Notes: a model not told the origin generated them from the sequence alone. DNA of 32,625 nt from Nannocystaceae bacterium (GCA_019694555.1 JAIBBS010000095.1:1-32625); one strand, 5' to 3'. Positions 1-8,800 are shown, counted from the stretch's first letter. Numbers and translations are program-made.

Positions 1-5
1 GGGCT

Positions 6-842
6 TCACGGCGTGGGCTCCTCGGACGGCGGGGCGTCGTCGGGCGCGGCGTCGGCGGGGGCGGGCGCGTCGCCGGCCGGCGCGGGCGTGGGCGCGGGCG
101 CGGGTGCGTCCGCGGCCGGCGTCGGCGTGGCCGCGGCGGGCGGCGTCGCGGGCACCGGCGGTGCTGCGGGCGAAGGCGGCGAGCTGGGCGTCGCGACCTC
201 GCCGCCGGTGTCGAGCAGCTTGGGATCGTGCCCGAGGTAGCGCTGCCCGATCGCGGCCGCGCGCGCGGCCGGCATCGACGCGAACAGCTTCGCGGCCTTG
301 CGCTTGTCGGACGCGGCGACCGACAGCAGCAGATCTTGGGCCTCCGCGTCGGACATCTGCGACAACATGGTCGCGGCGGCCGCGGGCGACATCGTCGCGA
401 CCAGCGTGCCCAGCAGGCTCACGCGCTCGCGGTGGCGATCGTCGGCGATCTTGCCCGAGCCCAGCTGCTCGTCGATGCGCGCCTGCAGCCTGTCGATGCT
501 GGCCAGCCGCGCGTCGAGCTCGGCCTTCTGCGCGTCGAGCTCGGCACGCGCCTGCGCGATCGCGAGGCGATCGTTCTCGCCGCGGGTGCCCGAGGCGGCG
601 ATGGCCGCGTCGACGGCCTCGCGCGCGGCCTCGAGCGCCGGGTCGACCGCACGCGCACCCGCGCCGGCGTCCTCGCCCTGGGCCTCCTCGTCGGCCTCGT
701 CGTGCGCGGCGGCGCCGGTGCTGCCACCGTCCGCTTCCGCCGCGGGTTCGTGCTCGGCCTCGGCGTCACCACCGGCGCGGGCGAGTCCACCGCAACCGAC
801 CACGAGCGCGAGCAGCAGCGGGAGCGCGATGGAACGGATCAT
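6..842 (-). CDS. MotE/YlxF-like flagellar protein, predicted lipoprotein
   Basis: 278 aa. The ATG at 842 is preceded by a GGAGGA ribosome site and overlaps the fliJ stop (ATGA). The N-terminus is a short hydrophobic segment ending in a lipobox-like VVGC (Cys17), so a lipid-anchored envelope protein is predicted. Then come an acidic Ala/Glu-rich stretch, a coiled coil of about 60 residues, and a MgtE_N/MotE-like module with the characteristic run around TMSPAAAATMLSQM. The last ~70 residues are Pro/Ala-rich. Family members (COG3334: MotE, YlxF) usually follow fliJ, as here. MotE in Campylobacter is a chaperone for the stator partner MotC. The anchor is normally a transmembrane helix, so the lipobox is unusual. 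The stop lies at 6-8, at the window edge; fliK would be the usual next gene but is out of view. Confidence 0.8.
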   Translation of the reverse strand: MIRSIALPLLLALVVGCGGLARAGGDAEAEHEPAAEADGGSTGAAAHDEADEEAQGEDAGAGARAVDPALEAAREAVDAAIAASGTRGENDRLAIAQARAELDAQKAELDARLASIDRLQARIDEQLGSGKIADDRHRERVSLLGTLVATMSPAAAATMLSQMSDAEAQDLLLSVAASDKRKAAKLFASMPAARAAAIGQRYLGHDPKLLDTGGEVATPSSPPSPAAPPVPATPPAAATPTPAADAPAPAPTPAPAGDAPAPADAAPDDAPPSEEPTP

Positions 843-1222
843 GGCTTCCTCCGGGCGGCGAGCTCGTCGTGCTCGCGTTGTTCGAGCCGGCGTCGCAGGG
901 CTTCGCGCGCGCGGCGGGCGTCGAGCAGCAGGTGCTCCGCGCGCTGCCACATGCGGCCGGCGTTGGCGTTGGCCACCGCGGCCGTGTCGGCCGCGGCGTC
1001 GCGTCCGACCGCGACGGCGTGCAGCGCTTCGTGGGCCACGAGCTCGGCCTCGAGAGCGGGCGCGTCGAAGCCCTGACGCAGCACCTGCTCGATGACCTCG
1101 ACCTGCGCCCGCGTCTGCGCGTGCGCGGCGGCGGCGAGGCCCTGTGCGCGCAGGTGCTCGGCCCGCGCGCGATCGAACTGCAGCGCGCGCACGCGCTCGA
1201 GTCGGCGCAACCGCGCGATCAC
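839..1222 (-). CDS. fliJ: Flagellar export protein FliJ
   Basis: 127 aa, almost entirely alpha-helical coiled coil rich in Ala, Arg, Glu and Gln. FliJ is the stalk-like component of the flagellar type III export ATPase complex; it sits in the FliI hexamer and contacts FlhA. Sequence conservation in this family is low, so the call rests on length, the heptad-like composition (for example RLRRLERVRALQFDRARAEH) and position between fliI and the motE-like gene. The start is taken as the GTG at 1222, which overlaps the fliI stop in a GTGA junction. The open frame continues upstream inside fliI but there it does not resemble a protein. Confidence 0.85.
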   Translation of the reverse strand: MIARLRRLERVRALQFDRARAEHLRAQGLAAAAHAQTRAQVEVIEQVLRQGFDAPALEAELVAHEALHAVAVGRDAAADTAAVANANAGRMWQRAEHLLLDARRAREALRRRLEQREHDELAARRKP

Positions 1223-2541
1223 GACACGCCCTCCACCAGCTTGTGCAGCTGCTTCTCGACCTCGGCGAACGCCGTGGTCGTGCCGGGGCCCTGGCGCAGG
1301 AACGCCATCAGATCGGACTTGCGCTGCAGCGCGCGGTCGAGCGCGGCGTTGGCCCCCGGCACGTACGCGCCCAGGGTCGAGAGCTCGTCGGCCTCGGCCA
1401 GATCCGCGAGCAGCCGCCGCAGCGCCGAGGCCAGCGCGGCGCGTTGCGGCGACACCACGGCATCGAGCACGCGCGAGACCGACGCGAGCACGTCGATGGC
1501 GGGGAAGTGGCCGCGCGAGGCCAGCGCACGGCTGAGCACGATGTGGCCGTCGAGGATCGATCGCGCGGCGTCGCCGACCGGATCGGAGAGGTCGTCGCCC
1601 TCGACCAGCACGGTGTAGATGCCGGTGATCGAGCCCTGCGCGAAGCGACCCGCACGCTCGAGCAGCCGCGGCAGCTGGGCGAACACCGACGGGGTGTAGC
1701 CGCGCGTGGCCGGCGGCTCGCCGGTCGACAGCCCGATCTCGCGCTGGGCCATGGCGAAGCGCGTGAGGCTGTCCATCACCAGCAGCACGTCCGCGCCCGC
1801 GGCACAGAAGTGCTCCGCGACCGCGGTGGCCACGAACGCGCCGCGCATGCGCAGCAGCGGCGACTGGTCCGAGGTCGCCACCACCGCGACGGTGCGCTTG
1901 CGTGCGGCCTTGCTCAGCGTGCGCTCGAGGAACTCGCCGACCTCGCGGCCGCGCTCGCCGATCAGCGCGACCACGGCGACGTCGCAGCTGGTGCCGGTGA
2001 CGAGGTCGGCGAGCAGGCGGCTCTTGCCCACGCCGGCGCCGGCCATGATGCCGACGCGCTGGCCGCGGCCCAGCGTCAGCGCGCCGTCGATGGCACGGAT
2101 GCCGACCGGGCAGGGCGCGTCGATGAGCGTGCGCCGCAGCGGCGCCGGCGGATCGGCGTACAGCGGTCGCGCATCGTCGGCGCCGGCGATGGCGCCTTCG
2201 CCGTCGATGGGCCGGCCGCGCGCATCGACGACCCGGCCCAGCAACGCGTCGCTGCACTCGATCTGCGCCGGCACGCGCAGCGGCACCAACGTGTCGCCGA
2301 TGCCGATGCCGCGCACGTCGCCCAGCGGGATCATCAGGGCTCGCTCGTCGCGCAGGCCCACGACCTCGGCCGCGACCACGCGCGCGCTGGTGCGGATCTC
2401 GACCAGCTCGCCCACGGTCGCGCCGCGGCAGCTGCCCTCGACCACCAGGCCCACGACCCCGGTGACGCGTCCGTGCGCGTGCAGGCGCAGGCGCTCGCGC
2501 AGCTGCTCGGGCGGCGTCGGGCTCAGCCGCGGCAGCGTCAC
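1219..2541 (-). CDS. fliI: Flagellum-specific ATP synthase FliI
   Basis: 440 aa, the normal FliI length. It is the hexameric ATPase of the flagellar type III export apparatus at the cytoplasmic face. The N-terminal beta-barrel domain (about 20-95) is followed by the F1-beta-like ATPase core. The P-loop is GAGVGKS (168-174), GERGREV follows at 195-201, Walker B is DVLLVMD (251-257), and the family signature GYTPSVFAQLPRLLERAG starts at 281. The C-terminal helical domain ends in KLVEGVS. The GTG start at 2541 overlaps the fliH stop (GTGA). All key ATPase residues are present, so an active enzyme is expected. Confusion with an injectisome ATPase is unlikely given the flanking flg/fli genes. Confidence 0.97.
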   Translation of the reverse strand: MTLPRLSPTPPEQLRERLRLHAHGRVTGVVGLVVEGSCRGATVGELVEIRTSARVVAAEVVGLRDERALMIPLGDVRGIGIGDTLVPLRVPAQIECSDALLGRVVDARGRPIDGEGAIAGADDARPLYADPPAPLRRTLIDAPCPVGIRAIDGALTLGRGQRVGIMAGAGVGKSRLLADLVTGTSCDVAVVALIGERGREVGEFLERTLSKAARKRTVAVVATSDQSPLLRMRGAFVATAVAEHFCAAGADVLLVMDSLTRFAMAQREIGLSTGEPPATRGYTPSVFAQLPRLLERAGRFAQGSITGIYTVLVEGDDLSDPVGDAARSILDGHIVLSRALASRGHFPAIDVLASVSRVLDAVVSPQRAALASALRRLLADLAEADELSTLGAYVPGANAALDRALQRKSDLMAFLRQGPGTTTAFAEVEKQLHKLVEGVS

Positions 2542-3200
2542 GGCGTGTCGACCTCCCCGAGCACCAGTGCGCGCGCGCGGGCGAGTCGCGCCGCGCGCGT
2601 GCCATCGATGGCACCGCTGGGCGCACTGACGCGCAGCTCGCCGGGGCCCAGCGCCGCGTCGGCGCGCACGACCGCGGCGGGCCAGCGCGCGCGGGCCCAC
2701 GCGGCGACCGACTCGAGCAACGCCGGCTCGACGGTGACGGTCGCGCGCTCGTGCGGATCGAGCTCCGCCAGCGCCTGCACCAACAGCGGCTCGATGTCGG
2801 GCAGCCCCTGGCCCAGCTCGCGCTGCAGCAGCGCCTCGGCGATCGCGACCGCGAGCGCGGCCAGCTCGCCGCGCCATGCCTCGATCGCGCGCTCGCGCAG
2901 GGCTGCGAGCGCGTCGAGGCTGGCCTGGGCGTTGGTCTCGAACGCGGCGCGCTGCTGGGCCAGCGCCGCGAGCTCGGCTTCGATCGCGACCTCGGCCTCG
3001 GCGCGGCCGGCCTCGCGGGCCTCGCGTCGCAGCGCCTCCAGCTCGCCCTGTGCGATCGCGGCCGGCGGCGGCATCGAGTTGGCCGCGGGCGACGCGATCG
3101 TCCACGGCACCACCGGGCCCCGCAGCGTCCGCTCGAACGCCAGCGCCGAACCCTCGGCGGGCGCGTCGACGTGCGGCGGCTCGTAGCGCACGCGCGCCAT
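2538..3200 (-). CDS. fliH: Flagellar assembly protein FliH
   Basis: 220 aa. FliH is the peripheral stalk and negative regulator of FliI, linking it to the FliN C-ring. A short N-terminus (MARVRYEPPH) leads to an Ala/Glu/Arg-rich helical region (about 55-110, ELEALRREAREAGRAEAEVA), then a compact C-terminal V-type ATPase E-subunit-like domain (about 120-220) containing the run LPDIEPLLVQALAEL. ATG at 3200 shares one base with the fliG stop (TGATG). The next gene, fliI, starts inside its stop codon. The call combines architecture and position; the sequence family is divergent. Confidence 0.9.
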   Translation of the reverse strand: MARVRYEPPHVDAPAEGSALAFERTLRGPVVPWTIASPAANSMPPPAAIAQGELEALRREAREAGRAEAEVAIEAELAALAQQRAAFETNAQASLDALAALRERAIEAWRGELAALAVAIAEALLQRELGQGLPDIEPLLVQALAELDPHERATVTVEPALLESVAAWARARWPAAVVRADAALGPGELRVSAPSGAIDGTRAARLARARALVLGEVDTP

Positions 3201-4198
3201 CAGACCAGCTCCTCGCCGCCGGCACCGGCGATGGTGATCTTGCCGTCGCGCTGCAGCGTGAGCGCGAGCTCGACCACCGCGGCCTGGGCCTCCTCGACCA
3301 CCGACAGCTTGACCGGGCCCATGCTGTCGAGGTCGTCCATCAGCATCTCGGCGGCGCGGCGGCTCATGGCGCCCAGGATGTGCGTGCGCAGCTCGGGCGA
3401 GGCGGTCTTGAGCGCGTTGCGCAGCTGCTCGGTCGAGACCTCCTTGAGCACGGTCTGCATGTCGCGGCTGTCGACCTTGATCAGGTCCTCGAAGGTGAAC
3501 ATCGCGCGCTTGATCGCGACCGCGAGCTCCTCGTCGTTGTCGTCGATGGCCTCGATGAGCTTCTCGCCGATCTGACCCTTGAGCCGCGACACCAGATCGG
3601 CCGCGCGCTTGAGCCCGTCGACGTTGGCGACCTTGGCCTCGCTGACCAGCGCGAGCTCGTCGCGCAGCGCCCGCTCGGCCTCCTGGATGGTCGTGTGCGG
3701 GATCGACTCGAGGTTGGCCATGCGGCGCACGACGTCGACCTGCACGTCGGCGGGCAGGTGACCCAGCACCGCCGCGGCCTTGTCGACGTCGACGTGGGCC
3801 AGCAGCGCCGCCAGCGACTGCGTGTGCTCCTTGGCCAGCAGGCTCGCGAGCGTCTCGGGATCGATGCGGTTGAGCAGGCGCAGCGGCTGCGGCGCTTCGA
3901 TCTCGCGCGCGAGCAGGTCGTCGGCCTTCTCCTGACCGAGCACGCGGCTGGCGATGCGACGCATGCGTCGCGCGCCCGCGCTCAGCGCGATGGCGTTGCC
4001 GCGGTGCTCGGCGTCGAAGGCAGTGAAGACCGCGTCGGCTTGGTTGCGCGAGATCGGGCGCATGGTCTCGATGCACTCCGACAGCTGGCGCACGTTGGAC
4101 TCGTCGAGGTAGTGCAGCACCGCCGCGGCGTGGTCCTCGCCCAGGCTCAGCAGCAGCACCACGCTCTTCTCGGTTCCGGTCAGGGCACGCTCGGCCAC
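3200..4198 (-). CDS. fliG: Flagellar motor switch protein FliG
   Basis: 332 aa, standard length. FliG forms the top of the C-ring, binds FliF through its N-domain and generates torque through its C-domain. The N-domain starts MAERALTGTEKSVVLLLSLG. The C-domain keeps the charged positions that contact the stator in E. coli FliG: Lys in NALKTA, Arg in SRRAAE, the Asp pair in MDDL, and Lys (E. coli Arg297) in GPVK. This argues for a working rotor and not a decaying one. The GTG start at 4198 has a good GAGGTGA ribosome site just upstream, which lies over the end of fliF (gap 9 bases). Confidence 0.97.
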   Translation of the reverse strand: MAERALTGTEKSVVLLLSLGEDHAAAVLHYLDESNVRQLSECIETMRPISRNQADAVFTAFDAEHRGNAIALSAGARRMRRIASRVLGQEKADDLLAREIEAPQPLRLLNRIDPETLASLLAKEHTQSLAALLAHVDVDKAAAVLGHLPADVQVDVVRRMANLESIPHTTIQEAERALRDELALVSEAKVANVDGLKRAADLVSRLKGQIGEKLIEAIDDNDEELAVAIKRAMFTFEDLIKVDSRDMQTVLKEVSTEQLRNALKTASPELRTHILGAMSRRAAEMLMDDLDSMGPVKLSVVEEAQAAVVELALTLQRDGKITIAGAGGEELV

Positions 4199-4207
4199 GG
4201 GGTCACC

Positions 4208-5797
4208 TCATGCGGGTTGATCGGCGCGGAGCCAGCCGCGGATGATGTCGGCGGTGCGTTCGGGATCGGCGGCGGCGAGCTCGAGCGCCCGCTCGCGCGC
4301 GGCCTCGGCCGACTCGGGCAGCGCGGCCAGGCCCGGCGCGCCCGGCAGCGCGACGCCGGCCTCGGCGCGCGCGAGCGCGACCTCGGCGTCGCCGACCCGC
4401 GCGGGCAAGGACAGCACCTCGGTCGGCACCACGCGCGCGGCCTTGCGGCGCTTGGCCATCACGACCGCGGCCACCAGCAGCAGCGCGCCGCCGGCGATCG
4501 CAGCCCACATCACCGGGGAGACCGGCTCGGGTGCGCGCGTGCCCTCGCCGCTGGCACGATCGCGGAACTGGACGCTGGCGATCTTGACCCGGTCGCCGCG
4601 CGCGGAGTCGAAGCCCATGGCGTTCTCGACCACGGCCTGCATCTGCGCGATCTCGTCGTCGGTGCGCGCGGCGTAGACCGGCTCGCCGCCGCCCTCGGCC
4701 GGGGTGTACTGACCATCGACCAGCACCGCGACCGTCAGGCGCTTGAGCGTGGCGCGGGGTCCGACCGTGCGCACGACGGTGCGGTTGAGTTCGTAGTTGC
4801 GCGCGCGCACCGAGTGGCTCGAACCCGCCTCGGAGCTGGGCCCCGACGGGCCCGCAGCGCCCGGCGCGTTGGCCTGGGCCCCGGCGACGCCGGCGAAGCC
4901 GCTGCTGGAGTTCTTGTCGCTCGACTCCTGCGTCGACTCGTTGCGCAGCGCGGGCTGCTCGGGATCGAAGGTCTCCTCGGTGGTGTCGATGCGCGAGAAG
5001 TCCATGTCCGCCGCGACGGTGACCTCGACGCCACCGGCACCGACGGTGCGCTCGAGCAGCCGCGTGATGCGGCGCTCGAGGTCGCGCTCGAGGTCGAGCT
5101 CGTGGTCGAGCGCGGCCTCGCTGGCGGAGTCGGTGCCGGCGCGCGACAGCAGCACGCCCTCGGTGGTCACGACCGTCACGTCGCCCGAGTCGAGGCCCTC
5201 GACCGCGGCTGCGACCAGGTGACGGATCGCGCCGACCTGGCGGTCGCCGAGCTCCCGGCCCTTGCGCAGCTCGACCGTGACCGAGGCGGTCGAGGGCAGG
5301 CGCTCCTGTTCGAACACCGCGCGGTCGGGCTGGGTGATGTGCACGCGCACGCTCGCGACCGGCTCGAGCGCCGCGATGGTGCGCTCGAGCTCGCCCTGCA
5401 GCGCCCGGCGGTAGTTCACGCGCTGCGCGAACTCGGTCACGCCGAAGCTCTGCGTGGCGAAGAACTCGAAGCCGATGTTGCCGGACTTGGGCAGGTCCTG
5501 CTCCGCCAGCATCAGCCGCGCGCGATCGATGTCGCCCGCGGGCACCTCGATGGTGCTGCCGCCGCCATCGAGCGAGTGCGGGATCTTGGCCGCCTCGAGC
5601 GCGGCGACCACCGCGGCGGCGTCCTTGGGATCGAGGCCCGAGAACAGCACCCGCATGGGCGCGCCGCCCATGATGCCGACGGCGATCGCCGCGACGCCAC
5701 CGAGCGCAGCGACTGCGACGAGCAGCGCCCTCGCGCGCGCGCCGAGCTTGCCCCACGTCTCGCGGAGCTGGCTCAGCAGCTTGGTCAGGCCTGCCAT
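4208..5797 (-). CDS. fliF: Flagellar MS-ring protein FliF
   Basis: 529 aa. FliF builds the inner-membrane MS ring, the base on which the switch, rod and export gate assemble. There are two transmembrane helices, about 23-43 and 429-448. Between them lies the periplasmic part with the YscJ-like ring domains (FSGLDPKDAAAVVAALE, VRVHITQPDRAVFEQE) and a Ser/Gly/Ala-rich variable loop (about 295-335). The cytoplasmic tail ends in RTADIIRGWLRAD, the FliG-binding segment. The ATG at 5797 is 7 bases after fliE, with GGGTGA upstream. Confidence 0.97.
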   Translation of the reverse strand: MAGLTKLLSQLRETWGKLGARARALLVAVAALGGVAAIAVGIMGGAPMRVLFSGLDPKDAAAVVAALEAAKIPHSLDGGGSTIEVPAGDIDRARLMLAEQDLPKSGNIGFEFFATQSFGVTEFAQRVNYRRALQGELERTIAALEPVASVRVHITQPDRAVFEQERLPSTASVTVELRKGRELGDRQVGAIRHLVAAAVEGLDSGDVTVVTTEGVLLSRAGTDSASEAALDHELDLERDLERRITRLLERTVGAGGVEVTVAADMDFSRIDTTEETFDPEQPALRNESTQESSDKNSSSGFAGVAGAQANAPGAAGPSGPSSEAGSSHSVRARNYELNRTVVRTVGPRATLKRLTVAVLVDGQYTPAEGGGEPVYAARTDDEIAQMQAVVENAMGFDSARGDRVKIASVQFRDRASGEGTRAPEPVSPVMWAAIAGGALLLVAAVVMAKRRKAARVVPTEVLSLPARVGDAEVALARAEAGVALPGAPGLAALPESAEAARERALELAAADPERTADIIRGWLRADQPA

Positions 5798-5804
5798 CGA
5801 TCAG

Positions 5805-6092
5805 TCACCCCCCGCTCGACTGCATCAGTTGCTGGTAGGCATCGATGACCTTGTTGCGTGCGGTGACCGCCACGCGCAACACCAGGTCTGCCTTCTCCAT
5901 CGCGACCATGGCCTCGTGGATGTCGACCTCGCCGGTGACGAGGCCCTCGGAGGTCTTGTCCGCGCCCTGGGCGGTCTGGTCGAGGTCGGCCAGCGCGGAC
6001 TCGAGCTTGCCGGCGAAGTCGGCATCGCCGCCCTCGCCGGTGGGGAGCGCCGGCAGTGCGCCGACGTCGGTGCCGAAGCCTTCGATCTTCAT
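5805..6092 (-). CDS. fliE: Flagellar hook-basal body protein FliE
   Basis: 95 aa. FliE is the adaptor between the MS ring and the proximal rod and is among the first axial proteins exported. The C-terminal half carries the family signature, VDIHEAMVAMEKADLVLRVA followed by RNKVIDAYQQLMQ. The N-terminus is short and Gly/Ala-rich. The start chosen is the ATG at 6092, which overlaps the flgC stop in ATGA; the longer open frame upstream is an out-of-frame reading of flgC. Confidence 0.95.
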   Translation of the reverse strand: MKIEGFGTDVGALPALPTGEGGDADFAGKLESALADLDQTAQGADKTSEGLVTGEVDIHEAMVAMEKADLVLRVAVTARNKVIDAYQQLMQSSGG

Positions 6093-6523
6093 CGCCCGAT
6101 CCTCAGCGCCTGCTCGGCCATCTGCCGCACGGTCTGCAGCACCGAGGTGCCGGCCTCGTACGCACGCGCGGCGCCCATGAGGTTGACCATCTCGGCGATG
6201 GGATTGACGTTGGGCATGGCGACGTAGCCGGCCGCGTCGGCGTCGGGGTGACCGGGGTCGTAGACCAGCATCGGCGCGTCGTTGCTCTCGACCACGTCCT
6301 GCACGCGCACGCCCATCGCGGCCTCGGGCCCCATCGCGCTGGCGAAGGCGGTGCCGAAGTCCTGCGGCGTGGCCTCGAGCACGACCTCGCGGCGGCGGTA
6401 CGGCTGCCCGTCGGGCCCGCGCGTGGTCGACTTGTTGGCGAGGTTCATCGCCGCGACGTTCATGCGGGTCCGCTGCGCGGACATCCCCGCCGCCGTCAGG
6501 TCCATGGTCTTGAGCAGCGTCAT
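6089..6523 (-). CDS. flgC: Flagellar proximal rod protein FlgC
   Basis: 144 aa, usual length. The N-terminal rod signature is present (DLTAAGMSAQRTRMNVAAMN, then LANKSTT), and so is the C-terminal rod/hook helix (AEMVNLMGAARAYEAGTSVL). FlgC polymerises with FlgB and FlgF on FliE to form the proximal rod. The ATG at 6523 has a strong GAGGTGA ribosome site and lies 8 bases after flgB. The FliE start is embedded in its stop. Confidence 0.97.
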   Translation of the reverse strand: MTLLKTMDLTAAGMSAQRTRMNVAAMNLANKSTTRGPDGQPYRRREVVLEATPQDFGTAFASAMGPEAAMGVRVQDVVESNDAPMLVYDPGHPDADAAGYVAMPNVNPIAEMVNLMGAARAYEAGTSVLQTVRQMAEQALRIGR

Positions 6524-6531
6524 CGTTCACC

Positions 6532-6918
6532 TCATCCGCGGCCGTCGGTGGCCGCATAGCGGAGCAAGCCGATCCGCCGCGACAGCAGCTCGGCCAGGGA
6601 GCGAAAGTGCAGGGTGTTCTCGTCCATGTGCGACAGCTGGGCCTCGAGCGAGACGGTGTTGCCGTCCTGATCGGGGACCTCGTCGTCGCGCTGTTCGACC
6701 TCGGTCTCGTAGCGCAGGCGCCCCTGGGCGCCCTCGAGCGAGCGATCGAAGCGCTCGGTCAGCTTGAGATCCTTGGCGCGGTAGCCGGGCGTGTCGATGT
6801 TGGCGAGGTTGCCGGCGATCACGCGACCGCGCTGGGTCGCGAAGCGCAGGTGCTCGGCCAGGCGGTCGAGGCCGGGCAGGGAGGTGCCGCCCAGGGCGAT
6901 GTCGCGACGCTCGGTCAT
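6532..6918 (-). CDS. flgB: Flagellar proximal rod protein FlgB
   Basis: 128 aa. The rod-family N-terminal motif is clear: QRGRVIAGNLANIDTPGYRA. The C-terminal helix follows SLEAQLSHMDENTLHF. With FlgC it builds the proximal rod. The ATG at 6918 overlaps the stop of the upstream TPR gene (ATGA), and GGAGG lies 9 bases before it. This tight junction puts the TPR protein into the same transcript as the basal-body genes. Confidence 0.97.
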   Translation of the reverse strand: MTERRDIALGGTSLPGLDRLAEHLRFATQRGRVIAGNLANIDTPGYRAKDLKLTERFDRSLEGAQGRLRYETEVEQRDDEVPDQDGNTVSLEAQLSHMDENTLHFRSLAELLSRRIGLLRYAATDGRG

Positions 6919-8786
6919 CGCGTCGCCTCCGTGTCGGCGATCGACAGCGCCGCCGCGGCGAGCTCGAGCCGACGCTCGTGGCGACGGGCCTTGGCCAGCG
7001 CCGACCAGCTGGTGCCGTGCTCGGACACGACCGCGAAGATCTTCGCCGCGTCGCCGGCGTGGCCCAGCGCCAGCTCGGCGACGCCGAGGTGGTAGCCCAG
7101 GCGATCGCGCTCGAGCGGATCGGTCGAGCGCGCGGACAGCTCGCGCAGCATCGGCGCGGCCTCGGCGTAGCGACCGCTGCGCACCAGCGCGACGGCCAGC
7201 GCGTGGCGGTGGCGCGTGAGCGTGACGGGATCGGCGTGCGCGACGGTGGCCATGGCGTGACCCTGGGGGTCACGCGTCAGCAGATGCACGATCTGGACCG
7301 GCGTACCCCAGGCCAGCGCGAGCTCGAGCTCGATCGCGTCGAGCGCCCGCGACAGCACCGCGTCGCGGGTCGCATCGCGGAACCGCTGCAGCTCGGTGCG
7401 TCCGCCGCTGAGACCCTCGCGTTCGCAGCGGACGATCGCGAGCGCGGCGATGGTCGCGGGCAGGCTCGGCACCGCGGGGTGATTGGTCGCGGCGAACTGG
7501 GCGGCCTCGGCCGCGCGCCCACCGTCGCCGAGCATGCGGTAGTCGTGGGCCAGCCGCGCGACGATGTCGCCCTCGCGCAGCGATCCGGGCGCGCTGCGCA
7601 GCCGCTGCTTGAGCAGCTCGATCGCCGGCTCGAACATGCCCAGGCGTTCGTGCGCGGCCGCGACCACGTCGAGCACCGCGTCGTGCGCCGTGAGCGTGCC
7701 GGCGCGCTCGTGCCACGCGGCCCAGTGGATCGCGGTGGTGCGGGGATCGCCGCGCAGCGCCGGCGCGGCGAAGGTCGACTCTGCCAGGTGCTGGCGCAGC
7801 GCCTCGCCGGCCTCGGTCCATGCCGGCGGCAGCGCGCCGACCTCGGGCATGCGCAGAAACGCCGCCGTCGGCTCGCCCATGTCCAGCAGCACCATGGCCG
7901 CACGCAGGCGCGCGAACGGCTCGAAGCCGGAGTCGATCATGGCCCCGAGCGCGACATCGACCTGTTCGACGGTCGGCTTGCCCTGCTTGGTGATGGCCTC
8001 GAGCTGCAGCACGTCGAGCCGCGCGAGCGCGGCGCCCAGCGATCGCGGATGCTGCCGCGCGACCGCACGCAGCCGCGCCAGCGCCTCGTTGACGTGGCCG
8101 CTGACGATGAAGAGCTCGGCCAGGCGCAGCTCGGCGAGGTCGGCCAGCGTGGGCACCTCGGCCAGCCGCTCCCAGCGAATCCGCGCCTGCGCGAGATCAC
8201 CTTGCCGCGTGACGCGCTCGGCCTCCTGCCACAGCTCGAGCTCGGCGCCCAGCGTGGCGGGCTCGGGCAGCGGCTGCTGCATCGCCCCCGAGATCGCGTG
8301 CAGGCGCGCGTCCTCGTCGAGCACACCGAAGCGCAGCACCAGCTGATCGGCCTCGCGCGCGCCGTCGAACGCGACGCGACCGCTGGGATGCACGATGCGC
8401 AGCCGCTGGGCCTCGCCCTCGTGGCCGACCTCGCACGCAAACGCGGGATCGCAGCTGAACGCAGCCTCGCGCATGACCGCGGGCGCGGCCGCGGCGACGA
8501 GCTCGAGCCCGACGGCGCCGGGCAGCGGGCGCAGCTCGTAGGACATCGTCGGCGGCAGCGCGACGGCGACGGTGAACTGACGCTCGACGTCCCCCAGCGA
8601 CGGCGCCGGCGGCTTGACGGTGTCCTGCACGCGGCCAGCCCGGGCCGGACGCTTGCCGCGTCGACGCGCCGGCCGGCTCGGTGCCGCGTCGGCGCGCGCC
8701 TGGGCCTGGGGCGTCGCCGGCGGCTCGGCCGGCGCGGGCGCGAGCGCGGTGAGCTGGGCGAGCAGGGCGAGGGAGCGAGCGAGCAC
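6915..8786 (-). CDS. Exported TPR-repeat protein in the flagellar operon
   Basis: 623 aa, not a named flagellar protein I recognise. The GTG start at 8786 begins a signal peptide (MLARSLALLAQLTALAPAPA), so a periplasmic or envelope location is predicted. A basic Pro/Arg-rich linker (about 30-60) follows, then a beta-rich domain of about 110 residues starting near DVERQFTVAVALPP that may be AMIN-like (low certainty). From about residue 190 to the end there are helical tetratricopeptide-type repeats (for example RYAEAAPMLRELSARSTDPL). Its stop overlaps the flgB start, and a sigma-54-type promoter lies immediately before it, so it is probably the first gene of the basal-body transcript. A role in assembling or anchoring the basal body in the envelope is inference. 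Confidence 0.85.
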   Translation of the reverse strand: MLARSLALLAQLTALAPAPAEPPATPQAQARADAAPSRPARRRGKRPARAGRVQDTVKPPAPSLGDVERQFTVAVALPPTMSYELRPLPGAVGLELVAAAAPAVMREAAFSCDPAFACEVGHEGEAQRLRIVHPSGRVAFDGAREADQLVLRFGVLDEDARLHAISGAMQQPLPEPATLGAELELWQEAERVTRQGDLAQARIRWERLAEVPTLADLAELRLAELFIVSGHVNEALARLRAVARQHPRSLGAALARLDVLQLEAITKQGKPTVEQVDVALGAMIDSGFEPFARLRAAMVLLDMGEPTAAFLRMPEVGALPPAWTEAGEALRQHLAESTFAAPALRGDPRTTAIHWAAWHERAGTLTAHDAVLDVVAAAHERLGMFEPAIELLKQRLRSAPGSLREGDIVARLAHDYRMLGDGGRAAEAAQFAATNHPAVPSLPATIAALAIVRCEREGLSGGRTELQRFRDATRDAVLSRALDAIELELALAWGTPVQIVHLLTRDPQGHAMATVAHADPVTLTRHRHALAVALVRSGRYAEAAPMLRELSARSTDPLERDRLGYHLGVAELALGHAGDAAKIFAVVSEHGTSWSALAKARRHERRLELAAAALSIADTEATR

Positions 8787-8800
8787 CGCCTCGCGGTTGC

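Noticed and set aside
2876..5848. A 990-codon open frame on the plus strand opposite fliH-fliG-fliF
   Set aside because: Its translation is low-complexity (His, Arg, Gln, Ala, Leu) and lies opposite three clear flagellar genes; long antisense frames are expected at this GC content.
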